From Haliclystus octoradiatus (taxonomy: Eukaryota > Cnidaria > Staurozoa > Stauromedusae > Haliclystidae): a stretch of DNA of 64,000 nucleotides. This document shows, in pieces, positions 9,772 to 22,500 of the stretch. Each line of letters begins with the position of its first letter. The first letter of the stretch is position 1. The position numbers and the translations under genes were made by a program. The stretch is from assembly GCA_916610825.1 (NCBI GenBank), contig OU744451.1, positions 14,867,905 to 14,931,904 on the forward strand, in the 5' to 3' direction. The notes beneath the pieces are model-generated. The model saw only the letters and a list, made by a program, of their open reading frames with translations. It did no database searches and was not told where the DNA came from.

Positions 9772-10810
9772 GGTAAGCCAGTCGTCATGGTTTTATTTGA
9801 AATAAATTCTAAAGACTATTTAAACAAGTTTGTCCATGTTCCAAAAATTTAAAAATGCTACTCAAGAAGCTCCAGCAGAATGATTGCTTTTAAGTAAATA
9901 CACAAAAAAGATGCAAAATGTTTCCAAAAATTCTTGATAAAGTTAAAAATAGGATACCCAGAAGTTCCAAAATTTGAAATCTCATACCCAAAAAGTTTTT
10001 TCTCAGCTGGAATATGAACCCAAAATAAGTTGCACGTCCCCGTATAGCCGTCATATGGGAGTTACCCCCGGGATTGCAATTAAAATAACCATGAGTCAAA
10101 AAACAAAAATCAAGTAATTTCGAAGGAAGTCCTATGAAATTAAACTGCGGTTGCCTTTATTCTCTTTATTTTTGTGTTGAAGAAATTTCTATTGTATTGA
10201 AAATTCTACCATCACGCCTTGCTGTTCACGAATACGTTTTCCATTTTGCGAACATTCTGCTTACTTCCACGTGAAAAGGTATTTCCATATGCCCAAAAGG
10301 AGACGAGCTTCTGCCTGTCAGATCCCACATTTCTCTCAGGCTCACAAACAGAAGAAAAGATTCTCTGTACGTTTTTTATAACTTTAATGTAAATTTCATC
10401 TTTACCAAGCATCTTACTATGGATACTATCTAATTATGTATTTACTCAATAAAAAATCGTTTCAAGAAAGAGACATACGAATTATTGTTGCTAGTTGCTA
10501 CTCCAGTTTTCCACCATGGCGATCATCAGGCAAGACTGATTCCCTTATATAATGTTAAAGCTCTGATTTTGAATATATTGAGCACTACTAACGCAATTAT
10601 TTATACAAAAATGTACCGATATATTATACTGTACACAATATAGTACAAAACGTTTTGAGATTAATTACATAAACATCAGATCACTATATCTAACTATACT
10701 TTATTTGTATTCCTTTTGAACAGTACCAGTGATGGCTCTGGTGTGAACATTATTGAGTATGCATACATGAACCGAGTACTTATGATTGTGTAGCGGGCAC
10801 AACAAAACCC
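9772..10810. other. Intergenic with one dispersed repeat copy (about 9835-10080)
   Basis: The stretch at about 9835-10080 resembles 27820-28023. Both have TTCCAAAAA-type runs, a TTTGAAATCT/TCTGAAATTTT block, then CCCAAAAAG/CCCGAAAAG and a CGTCATATG near the end. Nothing else is recognised; small open frames at 9890-10099 and 10212-10412 lack support. Confidence 0.45.
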
Positions 10811-12445
10811 CCAGACTATCTTTACATATGTAGTAGACCCGACATGAAAAAAACAATGGCGTAATTTTTTTTTCGATCTGGAAATTATTTCTTGGTGAAA
10901 AATGCCTTCAAAGTGGTGCTTTGACCCAAATGTCGCTGAGGAAGGGATTGGATCTAGCTTTATGACGACAAAGTCACAAGTCGTGTGGTTTTCTAATAGA
11001 CTTTAGATCGGATTAATCACGCTATGTTACGTTTGAGATGGCGTAGCTCTGTAACGGCCATCTATTTTTCTCTCCCACAAAAATGATGTAAGGAAGAACA
11101 TATAAACTCAAGAGTAGCACAATTCCAGGTGATTTAATGATTTTAAAAGTTCACGATTTTGAAGAAAATGAAAATCAGAAAATGTTTCATTCGTAGCGCG
11201 CGTTATACAGATTATATTTTGATATATCATTCTCACACATATTTAACACATATCAAAAGATTCTCTGGTGACCACAATAGTTAGTTAAGTAGAATTTATT
11301 GTTGTAAGCATATATCTGAACTGAAAATTGAGTATTCTTTTGAGAGTCAAAATAATGTATGGTGGGAAATGCTATAAGAACACCACAACCGTCGGATTTA
11401 CAGTCCTCTTTTCACAGAAACGAAATCTGTCCATCTGATTTATCGTCTCTGCAACAAAGTATTTTGTTCAAAGTAACTTCTGCACTGTATTTCCGCATCA
11501 TATAAGCTACAGATTGTGACATGACGCTAACATGTTCTACTTTCTAGCCGAAGGAATGAATACTAGACTGGTAAAATGATTGGTAATCAGATAACGTTGA
11601 AAGAGAGGATAATAACTTATGCAATGATATACCGCAAAACCGAAAAATGATAGAATCTGCATTACTGTAGTTCTAGTGGCTCTAGTATACGGCTGTAAAC
11701 TTGCATAAGAACGTCCGAGCCCTCTATCATGTTTGTTCCATTTTCCGATATTTTATAGAATTTTACAGTGTAATCTAGTGAAGAATTTTCAATAGTTTTA
11801 TAATAATTGAATGCTTGGTGTCATGCTTGAATCATTCATTAATGATCAATACTTTGTTAGACTATTGAGTATAATATATCTATCTACAGTCGCATAAACT
11901 ATACGATTACATGGTTTAAGTTTTACTACACAAACAAACATCAATTTCAAACTTTAACTTTGAAATTTTAATTGAAAAATGTCTATTTAATAATATAATA
12001 ATACTTAAATAAATCCGAAAAAGTACAATTAATATTTTGCAGTACCAACTATCTCGAGGAAAAGTCGTCTGTGCATGCCTGTGCAAATCAAGTCAGTTTA
12101 CAATCACATTTAGATCATGAAAAGGATATCTTGTAGAAATATTTACTCAAGAACAACTTGCAGATAGAGTTAAAATAGTTATAACTTATATAGCGTAGGA
12201 TAAAGCTATTTCGAAGGGCACGTGTCTACTAATTAAGATTTGAGAGCTACTGCGGTCACACAGAATACGTAACTAATATGTGTCACTAGACTAGTCACAA
12301 AGGAACAGTCGCACCGCCTGACATTTGTGTTAATCCGCAATCTATATCAGATTCATCGCACTTAAAGCGGGAATAAACCCCCAGACTATATTATGAAGTG
12401 CCAAAAGGCTCACTACTACTTCTTTTTCGGCGCAGTACTTGTTTA

Positions 12446-13136
12446 AGCCTGGTTCCCAAATAGCAAATTTGCCGGCGATACTGTCTGCGATCGTGACGGC
12501 GGTAGGGCCGGCGGTAGGGCCGGCGGTAGGGCCGGCGGTAGAGCCTGCGATGAACCGCAGGCTACCGGGGGCATGCCAACGATGAACGCAGGCTTCTGCA
12601 GCCGCGCCGGCGACAACCTGAATAGATGAAGTTGCCCTGATCAATTGTCTCTCCCTTCTTTACAAATCATATAGTAGCATGCAACGTATTTTATCACGTT
12701 CTACTATATTTTAGTTCTATACACTTTGCTGATCACTAATTAATAATAATACAGTACATTCAGTATTTCAGCATAATTTAGTGTATTTTATCGTAATTTA
12801 ATATACAGATTAATAATACCATTATAATATTATATCATTTTAATTAAATATTGGTGGGAAACAAACCCACGTTTTTTGTCAACTGATTTCATTGGATAAT
12901 GTTGACCATGAGATGTATCGTTTAACAATAGTATCCATTAAATGCTTACGGTGGATGTCGGGGTCTTTGATAAGCTGGATTACAGCAACCGCAAAAGTTG
13001 AACCAGTTCAACTTTTGAGACAGTCGCAGCCAACTTTACGGCTTCCGGTAGAACAATAGCCTGAAAGGTGATAATTTACTGACGATTCGTCGCTGGCCCT
13101 ACCGCCGGCAAATTTGCTACATGGGAACCATGCTTT
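12446..13136. mobile_element. Nested GC-rich inverted-repeat insert in the foldback spacer
   Basis: The left end reads CCTGGTTCCCA then ATAGCAAATTTGCCGGCG. The right end is an imperfect reverse complement, CCGGCAAATTTGCTACATGG then GAACCATG. About 690 bp in all, and its first part is far richer in GC than its surroundings. No clear target duplication, so it could also be an internal domain of the larger element. Confidence 0.5.
12494..12545 (+). repeat. GC-rich 12-bp minisatellite
   Basis: The unit GGCGGTAGGGCC is repeated about four times, the last copy diverged. It sits next to the left end of the nested insert; GGCCCTACCGCCGGC near the right end (13094-13108) is the same motif inverted. 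Confidence 0.8.
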
Positions 13137-13138
13137 AG

Positions 13139-13201
13139 AGATCGCGTTACTTGTTTGCGAGATCGTGTTACTTGTTTGCGAGATCGTGTTACTTGTTTGT
13201 T
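13139..13201 (+). repeat. 21-bp tandem repeat, three copies
   Basis: Units AGATCGTGTTACTTGTTTGC plus G start at 13139, 13160 and 13181, with one substitution in the first. Confidence 0.85.
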
Positions 13202-15856
13202 TCCTAAATAGTAACTATCAATGGAATGTTCGTTCCACTAACATTACTACAGTTTTAACCTTCAACGTCCCTCATGGGAAAGGGTACTAACCCTTGATTC
13301 TTTATGGGTGTATGATGGTTGGGAGGGAGGCTGTATGTCCCGAGTGATGTTACTGTCCTAGTAATTATAACGGACTGTTTCTCTATCTGATTGTTGTATA
13401 TGACTGATTGTACAAAATTTATGTTATATAGCTACAATGAAACTATTATATAAGACACTATTCTTTGGCATCGGATTAGTGGTCATTAAGAGAGGTGATC
13501 ACTATATTGAGGTAATCATTATATCATGTTTGATTCTATCCAGTAATTGTTATCATTCAGAATTATACCTTCATGTCATTAGGGGTATTGGATATCACTG
13601 CTCCATTGATCCTGTCTCGTTTTTATGTTAGTATTTTTGTTTGCCTACTGATTTTCCTGTTAATTTCTTAGTATTATTTTTCCGATTTATTACATATGTA
13701 GTAGAACCCGACGTGAAAACAACAATGGCGAAATTTTTTTTTCGATTTGGAAATTATTTCTTGGTGAAAAGCGCCTTCAAAGTGGTCTTTTGACCCAAAT
13801 GTCGCTGAGAAAAAAGGGATTGGATCTAGCTTTATGACGACAAAGTCACAAGTTGTGCGGTTTGTCTAACAGACTCAAGAGTGGGCTGATCACGCGACAT
13901 AATCTTTGAGGTGACCTAGCTCCGAGAAGTCACGCAAAAAAAATATTTGACAAGGCTGAGCCATGAACAAACATATAAACTGGCTAATTACGTAAAAAAG
14001 ATGCAATTTGTGATTTCAGGAGCAGAATAAAATCTATTGAAACGCTCGGTCGAAATAATTTCTTGTAGCGTCATTAAGCGCGATGAATCTGATATAGATT
14101 GCGGATTAATACAAATGTCAGGCGGTGCGACTGTTCCTTTGTGACTAGTCTAGTGACACATATTAGTTACGTTTTCTGTGTGACTGCAGTACTTCTCAAA
14201 TCTTAATTAGTAGACACGTACCCTTCAAAATAGCTTGATCTTACGCTATATAAGTTTTAACTATTTTTAACTCTATGATCTGCAAGTTGTTCTTGAGTAA
14301 ACATTTCTACAAGATATCCTTTTCATGATCTAAATGTGAATGTAAACTGATTTGATTTGCACGGGCATGCACAGACGACTTTTCCTGGAGTATGGTACTG
14401 CAAAGTATTAATTGTACTGGAGTTGGTACTGCAAAGTATTAATTGTACTTTTTTCGAATTTATTTAACTATCGGTATTACTAAATTATTAGATAGACATT
14501 TTTCAACTATCATTTCAACGTTTAAGTTTGAAATTGATGTTCGTCTAGTAAAACTTAAACCATGTAATCGTATAGTTTATACGACTGTATAGATAGATAT
14601 ATTATACTCAATAGTCTAACAAAGTGTTCATCATTAATACACCAAGAATTCAATATTTAAAAAACCATTGAGAATTCTTCAGTACATTACACTATAAAAT
14701 TCTATAAAATATCGGAAAATAGTACAAACATGATAGAGGGCTCGGACGTTCTTATTCAAGTTTACAGCCGTATACTAGAGCCACTAGAACTACAGTAATG
14801 CAGATTCTATCATTTGTCAGTTTGGCGGTATATCTTCATTGCATAAATTATTATCCTCTCTATCAAAGTTATATGATTAACAAAATTAGGGTTTTGCAAT
14901 GTGAAGTCTCGTTCCTTATTCTACATACGCCACAAAATTATTTTACCAGTCTAGTATTCATTCCTTCGGCTAGAAAGTAGAACATGTTAGCACCATGTCG
15001 TCAGAATCAGGAATCGGTTGCTTTTACGAATACCATTCAAATTAATGTAAACATATTACGCTTGTACTTTACCGTTTAAATGTCATTAATAAACAAAACT
15101 ACTACTACTACTACCATGTCGTCACAATCTGTAATTTATAGGATGCAGTAATACAGTGCAGAAGTTACTTTGCACAAAATACCTTTCTACAGAGACGAGA
15201 AATCAGATGGACAGATTTCGCTTCTGTGAAAAGAGGACTATAAAACCGACGGCTATGGTGTTTCTTAATAGCGTTTCCCACCATACATTATGATTTTTAC
15301 CCTCAAAAGAACACTCCATTTTCAGTGCAGACATATGCTTACAACAATAAATTCTACTTAGCTAACTTTTGTGGTCACCAAGGAATATTTTGATATGTGT
15401 TAAATATGTGTGAGAATGAGATGTCAAAATATAATCTGTATAACGCGCGCTACAATGAAATATTTTCTGATTTTTATTTTCTTCAAATTCGTGAACTTTA
15501 AAATCATTAAATCATCTGGAATTTGGCTACTCTTGAGTTTATTTGTTCTTCCTTACCTCAGTTTTGTGGTAGAGAAAAATAGATTGCCGTTACAGAGCTA
15601 CGCCATCTCAAACGTAGCATCGCGTGATTAATCCGATCTAAAGTCTATTAGAAAAACCACACGACTTGTGACTTTGTCGTCATAAAGCTAGATCCAATCC
15701 CTTTTTTTTTCCCTCAGCGACATTTGGGCCAAAACACCACTTTGAAGGCATTTTTCACCAAGAAATAATTTCCAGATCGAAAAAAAAATTACGCCATTGT
15801 TTTTTTCACGTCGGGTTCTACTACATATGTAAAGATAGTCTGGTTTATTCCCAATT

Positions 15857-16275
15857 TAATCTTCCACGTAAAATAATGCGCGTATTTTGAATTGCATCGC
15901 ACTAATAATTTTAATAATAATTGATAATATGGGTTAAGTAAGAAATACCTTTGTTGTTTGATTAATAAATTAATAATAATATATATTAATATAATGGTAA
16001 TATAATATAATTTAGATTGAACCTATAAAAATTGCTTAATCTCTTCTACGTAAAATAAAATGTGCGTGTTTTGATTTGAATCACACTAAAAACTTCAATA
16101 ATCATTGATACTTTGGGCCCAGTAAGAAATACCTTTGTTGTATAATTAATAATATAATAATAATATAATAATATTATAATTAATATAATATATTATAAAT
16201 TAAATTGAACCTAAAAAAATTGCTCAATCTTCTGCGTAAAATAATGTGGATGTATTGATTTGCATCACACTTGAG
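15857..16275 (+). repeat. Tandem repeat with a unit of about 185 bp
   Basis: Three diverged units begin near 15857, 16038 and 16226, each with a TCTxCGTAAAATAA-type start and a TTGCATCACACT-type block. The AT-rich ends (ATTAATATAATAATA) vary in length. The last unit is partial. Confidence 0.75.
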
Positions 16276-17755
16276 TGCGACATGCCTGGTATCACGACAC
16301 AGATCACAATAATTCAATTTAATAAAGATAAAAGCATCCTATAGGGAATAAAACTTTGAATAACAACAGAAATTTTGAGCTCCTTCTGTAAAAAGATGCA
16401 TGCACATAAGATTTATTATTATTATAATCAATCTTATCCTTCATTTCATTATTATTATGTTGTCCAATGTACATAACGGTGTTGCAATCAGATGCAAATA
16501 AATTGTCAGCATAGTCAGCCGTATTGTGAAAAGTAAACGACGCGAAGGCTATCTAGATGCCCATCTAATTTAAATACTGTCATGATATCCATATCAAGCC
16601 ATAAAGTGCCAAATAAATCATGCAGCATCTGTTCACAGTCTGTCCAGAATGGAAAAATTGAAGTCAAATCATCAATCATTCGACAGCGTATCGTGCGAAT
16701 TCCAATAATAGGCCTACTATCTGATTTTGATTCTTCCGGATATAGAAAGACAATAAAATCCATAATAATAACATGATAGTCAAAAGTGTTCCAAGTTAAG
16801 TCTAGATTTCCGTAGAAAATGTCGAGTCGAAAACAACTTTGTCAGATCAGAGCAGAGATATCTGCAGGAGCACGTGCAATTTGACTGATAGTACAGTCAT
16901 TTTAAGGCCAAATAGACCTCAACCCATCACTAATTGCAACATAAACTACATTTGCAGCTTCTCGTGTCAAATTTAATGCTTAACAACATATCAAAACTCT
17001 AGAAAAATCTTTTGCGGCGAAATATCATTAAAGCATTACAGTTGACAAATTTTCATCCAAATTTCTCTTCTCTGCCATGACCACTGGCGCCATTATGGCA
17101 GTCAAGACAATACATTCATAATGGCAGTTTGGTCAAAAACGAAGGCGATTATTATTCACTTGCTGTTGTTAGGGCTCTTTTAATACCAATTTACAGAGGA
17201 AAGATGTCACATAAAGGTTTTTGAAGGATAAAACAGCGTAGTGCCAACCTCAAGGTAAGTTACAGTGTTGTGTTTTTATCTAAAGTGGTTATTTTCACCG
17301 TTCATGAAGAAGGGAAAACCTGATGGTAAATGGCGTTGACATTTGTGTAGATCACCTGGGCAAACTAGCTGACGATTATTGCACTCGTCATTCATAAAAT
17401 GTATCCATTATAAGAATAAAAGCAGCTCCAAAAATTTAGCTGTCTATTGCTGTCTTGTTGCATATACCTGTTGGTCATTTGTAGGCTGTTTATTAAGCTT
17501 GCAAATGTCGGATGTCACCCCTGACCCCTCCATCCATGATGTTTTATTATTTAATTTATTGCGAAATTTTATTTTTATATAAATGTTATTTTCTTGAATT
17601 TATTTTGGCTTGTTCATTGCTATGAAAAGCAGTAAAAGCCTATGGAATATATTTTTTTTAAATATTATTGCATCAAATTGATATTTAACTCGTCAGACAG
17701 TTTTGGCTTCAACAGTTCAATGTGTAATTTATTATAATGGATTTTTCAATTTACA
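16276..17755. other. Intergenic, nothing recognised
   Basis: AT-rich with no open frame longer than about 80 codons and no motif. The short frames at 16515-16763 (-) and 17379-17582 (+) lack homology I can recognise. Confidence 0.45.
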
Positions 17756-17779
17756 GTGTAATCTGAAAGAAACAATTAG

Positions 17780-19049
17780 ATGATAATCAACATGTTGTTA
17801 CTTTGGGCCACAAAGGTAGCATAGGGATTGACAAAGCAAGTTTAGAAAGAAATGATACCACAATAAATACAGCTAGTGTGCAAAAGGTATATGATGAATG
17901 CCGAATATTGCATTGTAATCCAAACAAAATTATTCAATAAAACCGTCTCGATATAAACATTGATTCTGCAATCTCAAGTAATTTAAAACCACTTAGATCT
18001 GGTACAAGTGCTTTTAATTTTAAATCAGAATGCCTTTTTTGTGGTAATTATGTCAACATAGAAAAAGAAAGTAAAAGAAAGAGAAAATGTTATGTTGTTC
18101 GAACTATCGATTTACAAGCAAGCTTGAAGACTGTCTGCGCAGATCGTCAAGATTCGTGATCAAAAATGGTTCAAACTAGATTTGATAGTGTCCATGATTT
18201 ACCAGCAGCAGATGCCATCTATCACAACAGTTGTAGTGTGAATTTCAGAACCAAAAAGGATATTCCTATCAACTTTCAAACAGAAGAACCATTGGCAAAA
18301 AGAAGAAATCTGGCAGGCCAGCAAGTATTGCAAGAGATCTTGCTTTCAGCAAGGTCTGTGATTATATTTTAGAGTATGACGACGAGCAGATCACTGTTAC
18401 TGATTTAATTGCTGTCATGGACACAGAACTTTCCACTTCCATTTCTCAGCCTTATGGTCATACTCATATGAAGTCGAAATTGTTAGAACGTTTTGGTAAT
18501 GAGATGATTATTTCAGAAATTAATAGTAAAAGTAACGTAGTAACGTTCAAAAGTACTGCTGATGCTATTTTGAACAAATTTCACTCATCCAATTACAGCA
18601 ATCAAGACTCAGAAAAGGAACATATCATTAAAGCTGCTGCCAAATTCATCCTTAGTGATATCAAATCAGTTGATACTAATTGTCAAGTATATCCAGGTTC
18701 ATCTGAAATGAGAGACATAAATGCTTCATTGCAATATCTCCCTTCATCTTTAAAGCTACTACTCGATGGTATTATTTGTAACAAAAAAGCAAAGAAGAAA
18801 GTTGCTTCTATTGGTCAATCAATAATGCAAGCTGCTCGACCTCGTGTATTCTTGGTACCACTCCAAATTGGCCTAGGTGCTCAATTACATCACAATTTTG
18901 AGGCGAGGTTCTTGATTGATTCTTTGCATGCTCATGGGGTTTGCAGTTCATATATTGAAGTGCAAAAATTCAATAGAAATGCTGCAGTCTATGGTGGTAT
19001 TGATATACACAATCACAATGGTGAATTTCTACAATATGTTGCAGATAAC
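17780..19049 (+). pseudogene. 5' part of an uncharacterised repeat-associated protein, split by a Gypsy element
   Basis: Broken frames start with HVVTLGHKGSIGIDKAS at about 17798. They continue through a CLFCGNYVNI knuckle, YVVRTIDLQASL, LPAADAIYHNSCSVNF (within 18166-18372) and the long frame 18417-19064. I recall similar proteins as a multi-copy family in aquatic animals, but I know no function, so treat it as unnamed. In-frame stops near 17938 and 18160 and a shift near 18345 show decay. The genuine coding stops at 19049, where the Gypsy LTR begins; the last four codons of the open frame (CNNV) are LTR sequence. The coding resumes at 23595. Confidence 0.65.
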
Positions 19050-19218
19050 TGTAATAATGTTTAGTTCAAGTGATGACTAGGATTGAATAGGATTGATAAG
19101 TATATATTTAGGATAATAATATCAGCATCAAATATGTGCTGTCAGCCATTATGTCTTTTTGTCTACCCGGGGAGGCTAGCCTCATATGATAGTATTAAGG
19201 CAATACAATGATATGACA
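19050..19218 (-). repeat. Gypsy 3' LTR (left, 169 bp)
   Basis: On the plus strand it starts TGTAATAATG and ends ATATGACA, so on the element's strand it is TG...CA. It matches 23426-23594 with one substitution that I can see. The adjacent plus-strand TCCCCTTCG is, on the element strand, a polypurine tract (GAAGGGGA) directly before the LTR. Confidence 0.9.
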
Positions 19219-19289
19219 TCCCCTTCGTTACATTAAACAACTTAGAAGAAATAAAAGTTTTAATGTATATTTCACTAGTTGCTAGGTTG

Positions 19290-19562
19290 TTATAGATTTA
19301 AACGTTCAGGAGCCTTTGTTCTTCTGTGTGAATGTCTCTTCTGGGTGGCGGCCACAATCTCTTGTTCTCTGATGCTTGAATGGTGATGTTCTTCATCCGG
19401 TTCGCTGTTTGTGAGGTCTTTTGCAGGTTGTTCTTTTATGTGGGATGTAGTTCTTCTTCCAATAAATCCGTTATTAAATTCAACCTCATACGATCTGGGC
19501 TCGTTGCATTTTCTTACAATCCTTGCTGGACACCATTCTTTATTTGGTCGATTTTGAACCAT
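19290..19562 (-). pseudogene. Gypsy integrase C-terminal tail in a shifted frame
   Basis: The frame contains VMVQNRPNKEWCPARIVRKC and EPRSYEVEFNNGFIGRRTTSHI, the chromodomain-free SH3-like tail of Gypsy integrases. It belongs to the polyprotein but is out of frame by a small indel. The same frame can be followed upstream to about 19660 (LNKQANKQAKQRKPQRT). It ends shortly before the polypurine tract. Confidence 0.8.
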
Positions 19563-19585
19563 TACATCTGTGCCTGGTGGGATGT

Positions 19586-22500
19586 TCAGCTCTGGTCTTG
19601 TTCTTTGTGGTTTTCTCTGCTTGGCTTGTTTATTGGCCTGCTTATTGAGCTTTGTTGGATGGCCATGTCGTTTGGTGGCTCAGTCATAGTCACAGGCAGA
19701 TGAGTTGAGATGCGTCTGTTCAATAATAATTCAGCTGGACTTTGTAGAGTGTTTGTAATTGGTGTGGCACGCAAAGCTTGAAGTCCCTGTTGTATTTTGT
19801 CCCAGTCGTTTCTGTATTTCTTAACCATTGATTTAATTGTCTGTACCGTTCTTTCTGCAATGCCGTTTGATCTCGGGAAACGAGGAGACGACGTTGTATG
19901 TTTTATCCTTGATGCTTTGATAAATGCTTGGAATCTTTTTGACTTGTATTGGGATCCATTATCCGAGTAGATATGATCTGGATATCCATGTTCATTCACC
20001 AAGCGCTGGAATAAATTCAGTACTTCCTTTGATGATGTATCTTTCCTTAGTGGTTCTAGGAAGGGGTATTTGCTGTAGTGGTCTGTGACAATTAAGTAGT
20101 GATGGCCAATATATTCAAATAAATCAGAACTGATGTCTTGCCAGGGTCTTGTTGGAGTTTCATGCTGTAGTGGGGTGTGTGGTTTCGGTGAATTGCGGAA
20201 GCGGCTGCATTCTGGACACGAAGCAGCAATCGAGTGGATGTCTTTTGTTATGCCCGGCCAATATATGGTTACTGAAGCTCGTAGATTCATTTTTGTTTCT
20301 CCTTGATGAGCTTTGTGCAAGTTTTCTAGATATAACTTGCGCAACGAATTTGGTATGATAATTTGTTGGCCTCTAAGGATTAGTTTTCCATCTAGTGTGA
20401 GCCGATCACGGTCAGACCAGAACATACGTAGCTCTGTTGGAAGATGTCTTCGAAGTGTTGGCCAACCTTTTAGCACTACTTCTTTGAGTTGTTTGAACAG
20501 AAGATCCTCTTCTGTTGCGTTTTCTAGTTCATTCATCCTTGTCGGCGAGAAAGCAACCAAATGAAGAGAAATATCATTTTCAACGCTGATAGGATCTGCA
20601 TTACTTGGATCGACAGCATAGGTGGAGTTCCGAGAAAGAAAGTCAGAAATGTACATCTCTTTTCCCGGTTTGTAGATAATTTTACAATCATAATCTGCCA
20701 TGCGCAATAGCATTCTTTGTAGACGGGCAGGAGCCAAGTGGAGGTGTTTCAGAGCAATCATCTCAAGTGGCTTGTGGTCTGAATAGATAGTAAATGGCTG
20801 TCCATATACATATGTTCTGAATCTTTCACAGCCATAAACAACAGCAAGCATTTCGCGCTCTATGTTGGCATATCTTTGTTCACATTCATTTAGACTACGA
20901 GATGCAAAGTGAACCGGTTTTAGGGAGTTTGATGTGTCATCTAATTGTAGAAGTACTGCCCCAAGGGCTTTTGATGATGCGTCAACTTCAACAATGGTGG
21001 GTTTGCATGGGTTGAAATATGCTAATGAGGTGGCGTGACCAATTTGCTCCTTCAGTCTTTCAAAAGCAACAGTGTGCTCTGGCATCCAAGTGAATGATGT
21101 GTCTGCCTTCAGAAGAGATCGTAATGTAGCTGTGTTATCACTGAAATTTGGGATGAAGTTGTTGAGGTAAGTACACATGCCAAGGAAGCGTTGCAGGTCA
21201 TGAAAGTTCTTTGGAGACGGTGCTTGCTGTATGCACTCAATTTTGCTTGGGTCGGGTCGTACACCATTTGCTGAGTAGATGTTTCCGAAGAAGGTCACTT
21301 CTGGTACTTTTATACAGCATTTGCTGATATTAAAAACAATACCTTCTTCTCTTGCTCGTTTCATCAGCTTTCTGAGGTTTTCATCGTGTTCCTCTTCGGT
21401 CTTCCCATAAACTGTGATATCATCTGCAATGTTTATTACCCCTCTTAGACCAGACAGTATTCTATCCATTTCACGTTGAAAAATATCTTGTGAGAGTTTT
21501 AGTCCGAAGGGTAGGCGAAGAAATCTGTAACGTCCGAAAGGTGAGTTGAAGGTGGTAAGAAGTGATGATGAGTGATCCAGCTTGATAGACCAATAACCTG
21601 CTTTTGCATCCAGTTTCGAAAACACTTTAGAACCAGAGAGTTCATGGGTGAGTTCTTCTGTTGTGAGATTGCGATGATGCTGTCGCTTGATGGCTCTGTT
21701 GAGGTCTTTCGGATCCAGGCATATCCTTAGTTTCCCATTTGATTTACGGGCATATGCAAGGCTTGATACCCAATCGGAAGCTTCTTCTACAGCTGTGATG
21801 ACTTTCTGGCTAACCATATCGTCTAATTGTTTTAGTAATTCATCTCTGATATGAATAGGGCATTTCCTAGGGTGATGTACAACTGGTGTAATGTTGGTAT
21901 CGACCTCTATGTGGGCTTCATTGTTGAAACAGCCAAGTCCTTCAAAACGATCAGGGTATTCTTTCTGTAGGTCATCCGTATTTTGTATAGCATTTTTCTG
22001 AATGTTTTTCTTTGCAATGTCAGCATTGTTAGTGGTACTGATGCTGCAATGTAGTTCTACCAGATTGAGACGTTGGCTGTCGTGTAATCCTAGAATGATA
22101 GGACCTGGAGTATCGACAACATGAAACATTAGGTTGATTTCTTCATTCGATTTTGGGTGGAAGCAGCTGATATTGGTTGTTCCCAGGTGAGTCAGTATGG
22201 CCCCATTGTATGCTGTTATTTTTACATCTCTACTGGGTTGTAGCTTTGATTCAGGCTGTGTTGTGTTTTGGTTCATCATGCGGTATGAACGCATAGGTAA
22301 TACGTTGCCATCTGCTCCAGTATCAACTTTTACTTTCATTTTGTGAATCCCAGCCATTTGATCTAGTTTGATGGAGATATTCGTCATTGCAGTATCTGTA
22401 TGACAAGATGAGATAGCATTTATAGACAAATAATCAAATTCAAGGGTTGTGAAATTGTTTTCAATTCCGATTTCATGTGTGTCTTGCTGGTTGTGCCTCC

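Larger units (their letters stand above)
10811..15843. mobile_element. 5-kb non-coding foldback element
   Basis: The left arm (10811-12360) starts CCAGACTATCTTTACATATG. The right arm (14080-15843) ends with its reverse complement, and matching sequence runs along both arms with small differences. The spacer (12361-14079) contains another end-like sequence at 12366-12390 (GGGAATAAACCCCCAGACTA). It also holds a direct-orientation copy of the outer end at about 13690-13880. No conserved protein was found in any frame. Target-site duplication not resolved, since the outermost bases differ (AACAAAACCCCC left, GGTTTATTCCC right). Confidence 0.75.

Noticed and set aside
12342-12644. Minus-strand frame with GPTAGPTAGPTA repeats
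   Set aside because: The repeats are just the translated 12-bp minisatellite in a non-coding foldback spacer.
15410-15631. Plus-strand frame rich in hydrophobic residues
   Set aside because: It lies within the inverted arm of a foldback element; the mirror arm does not keep the frame.
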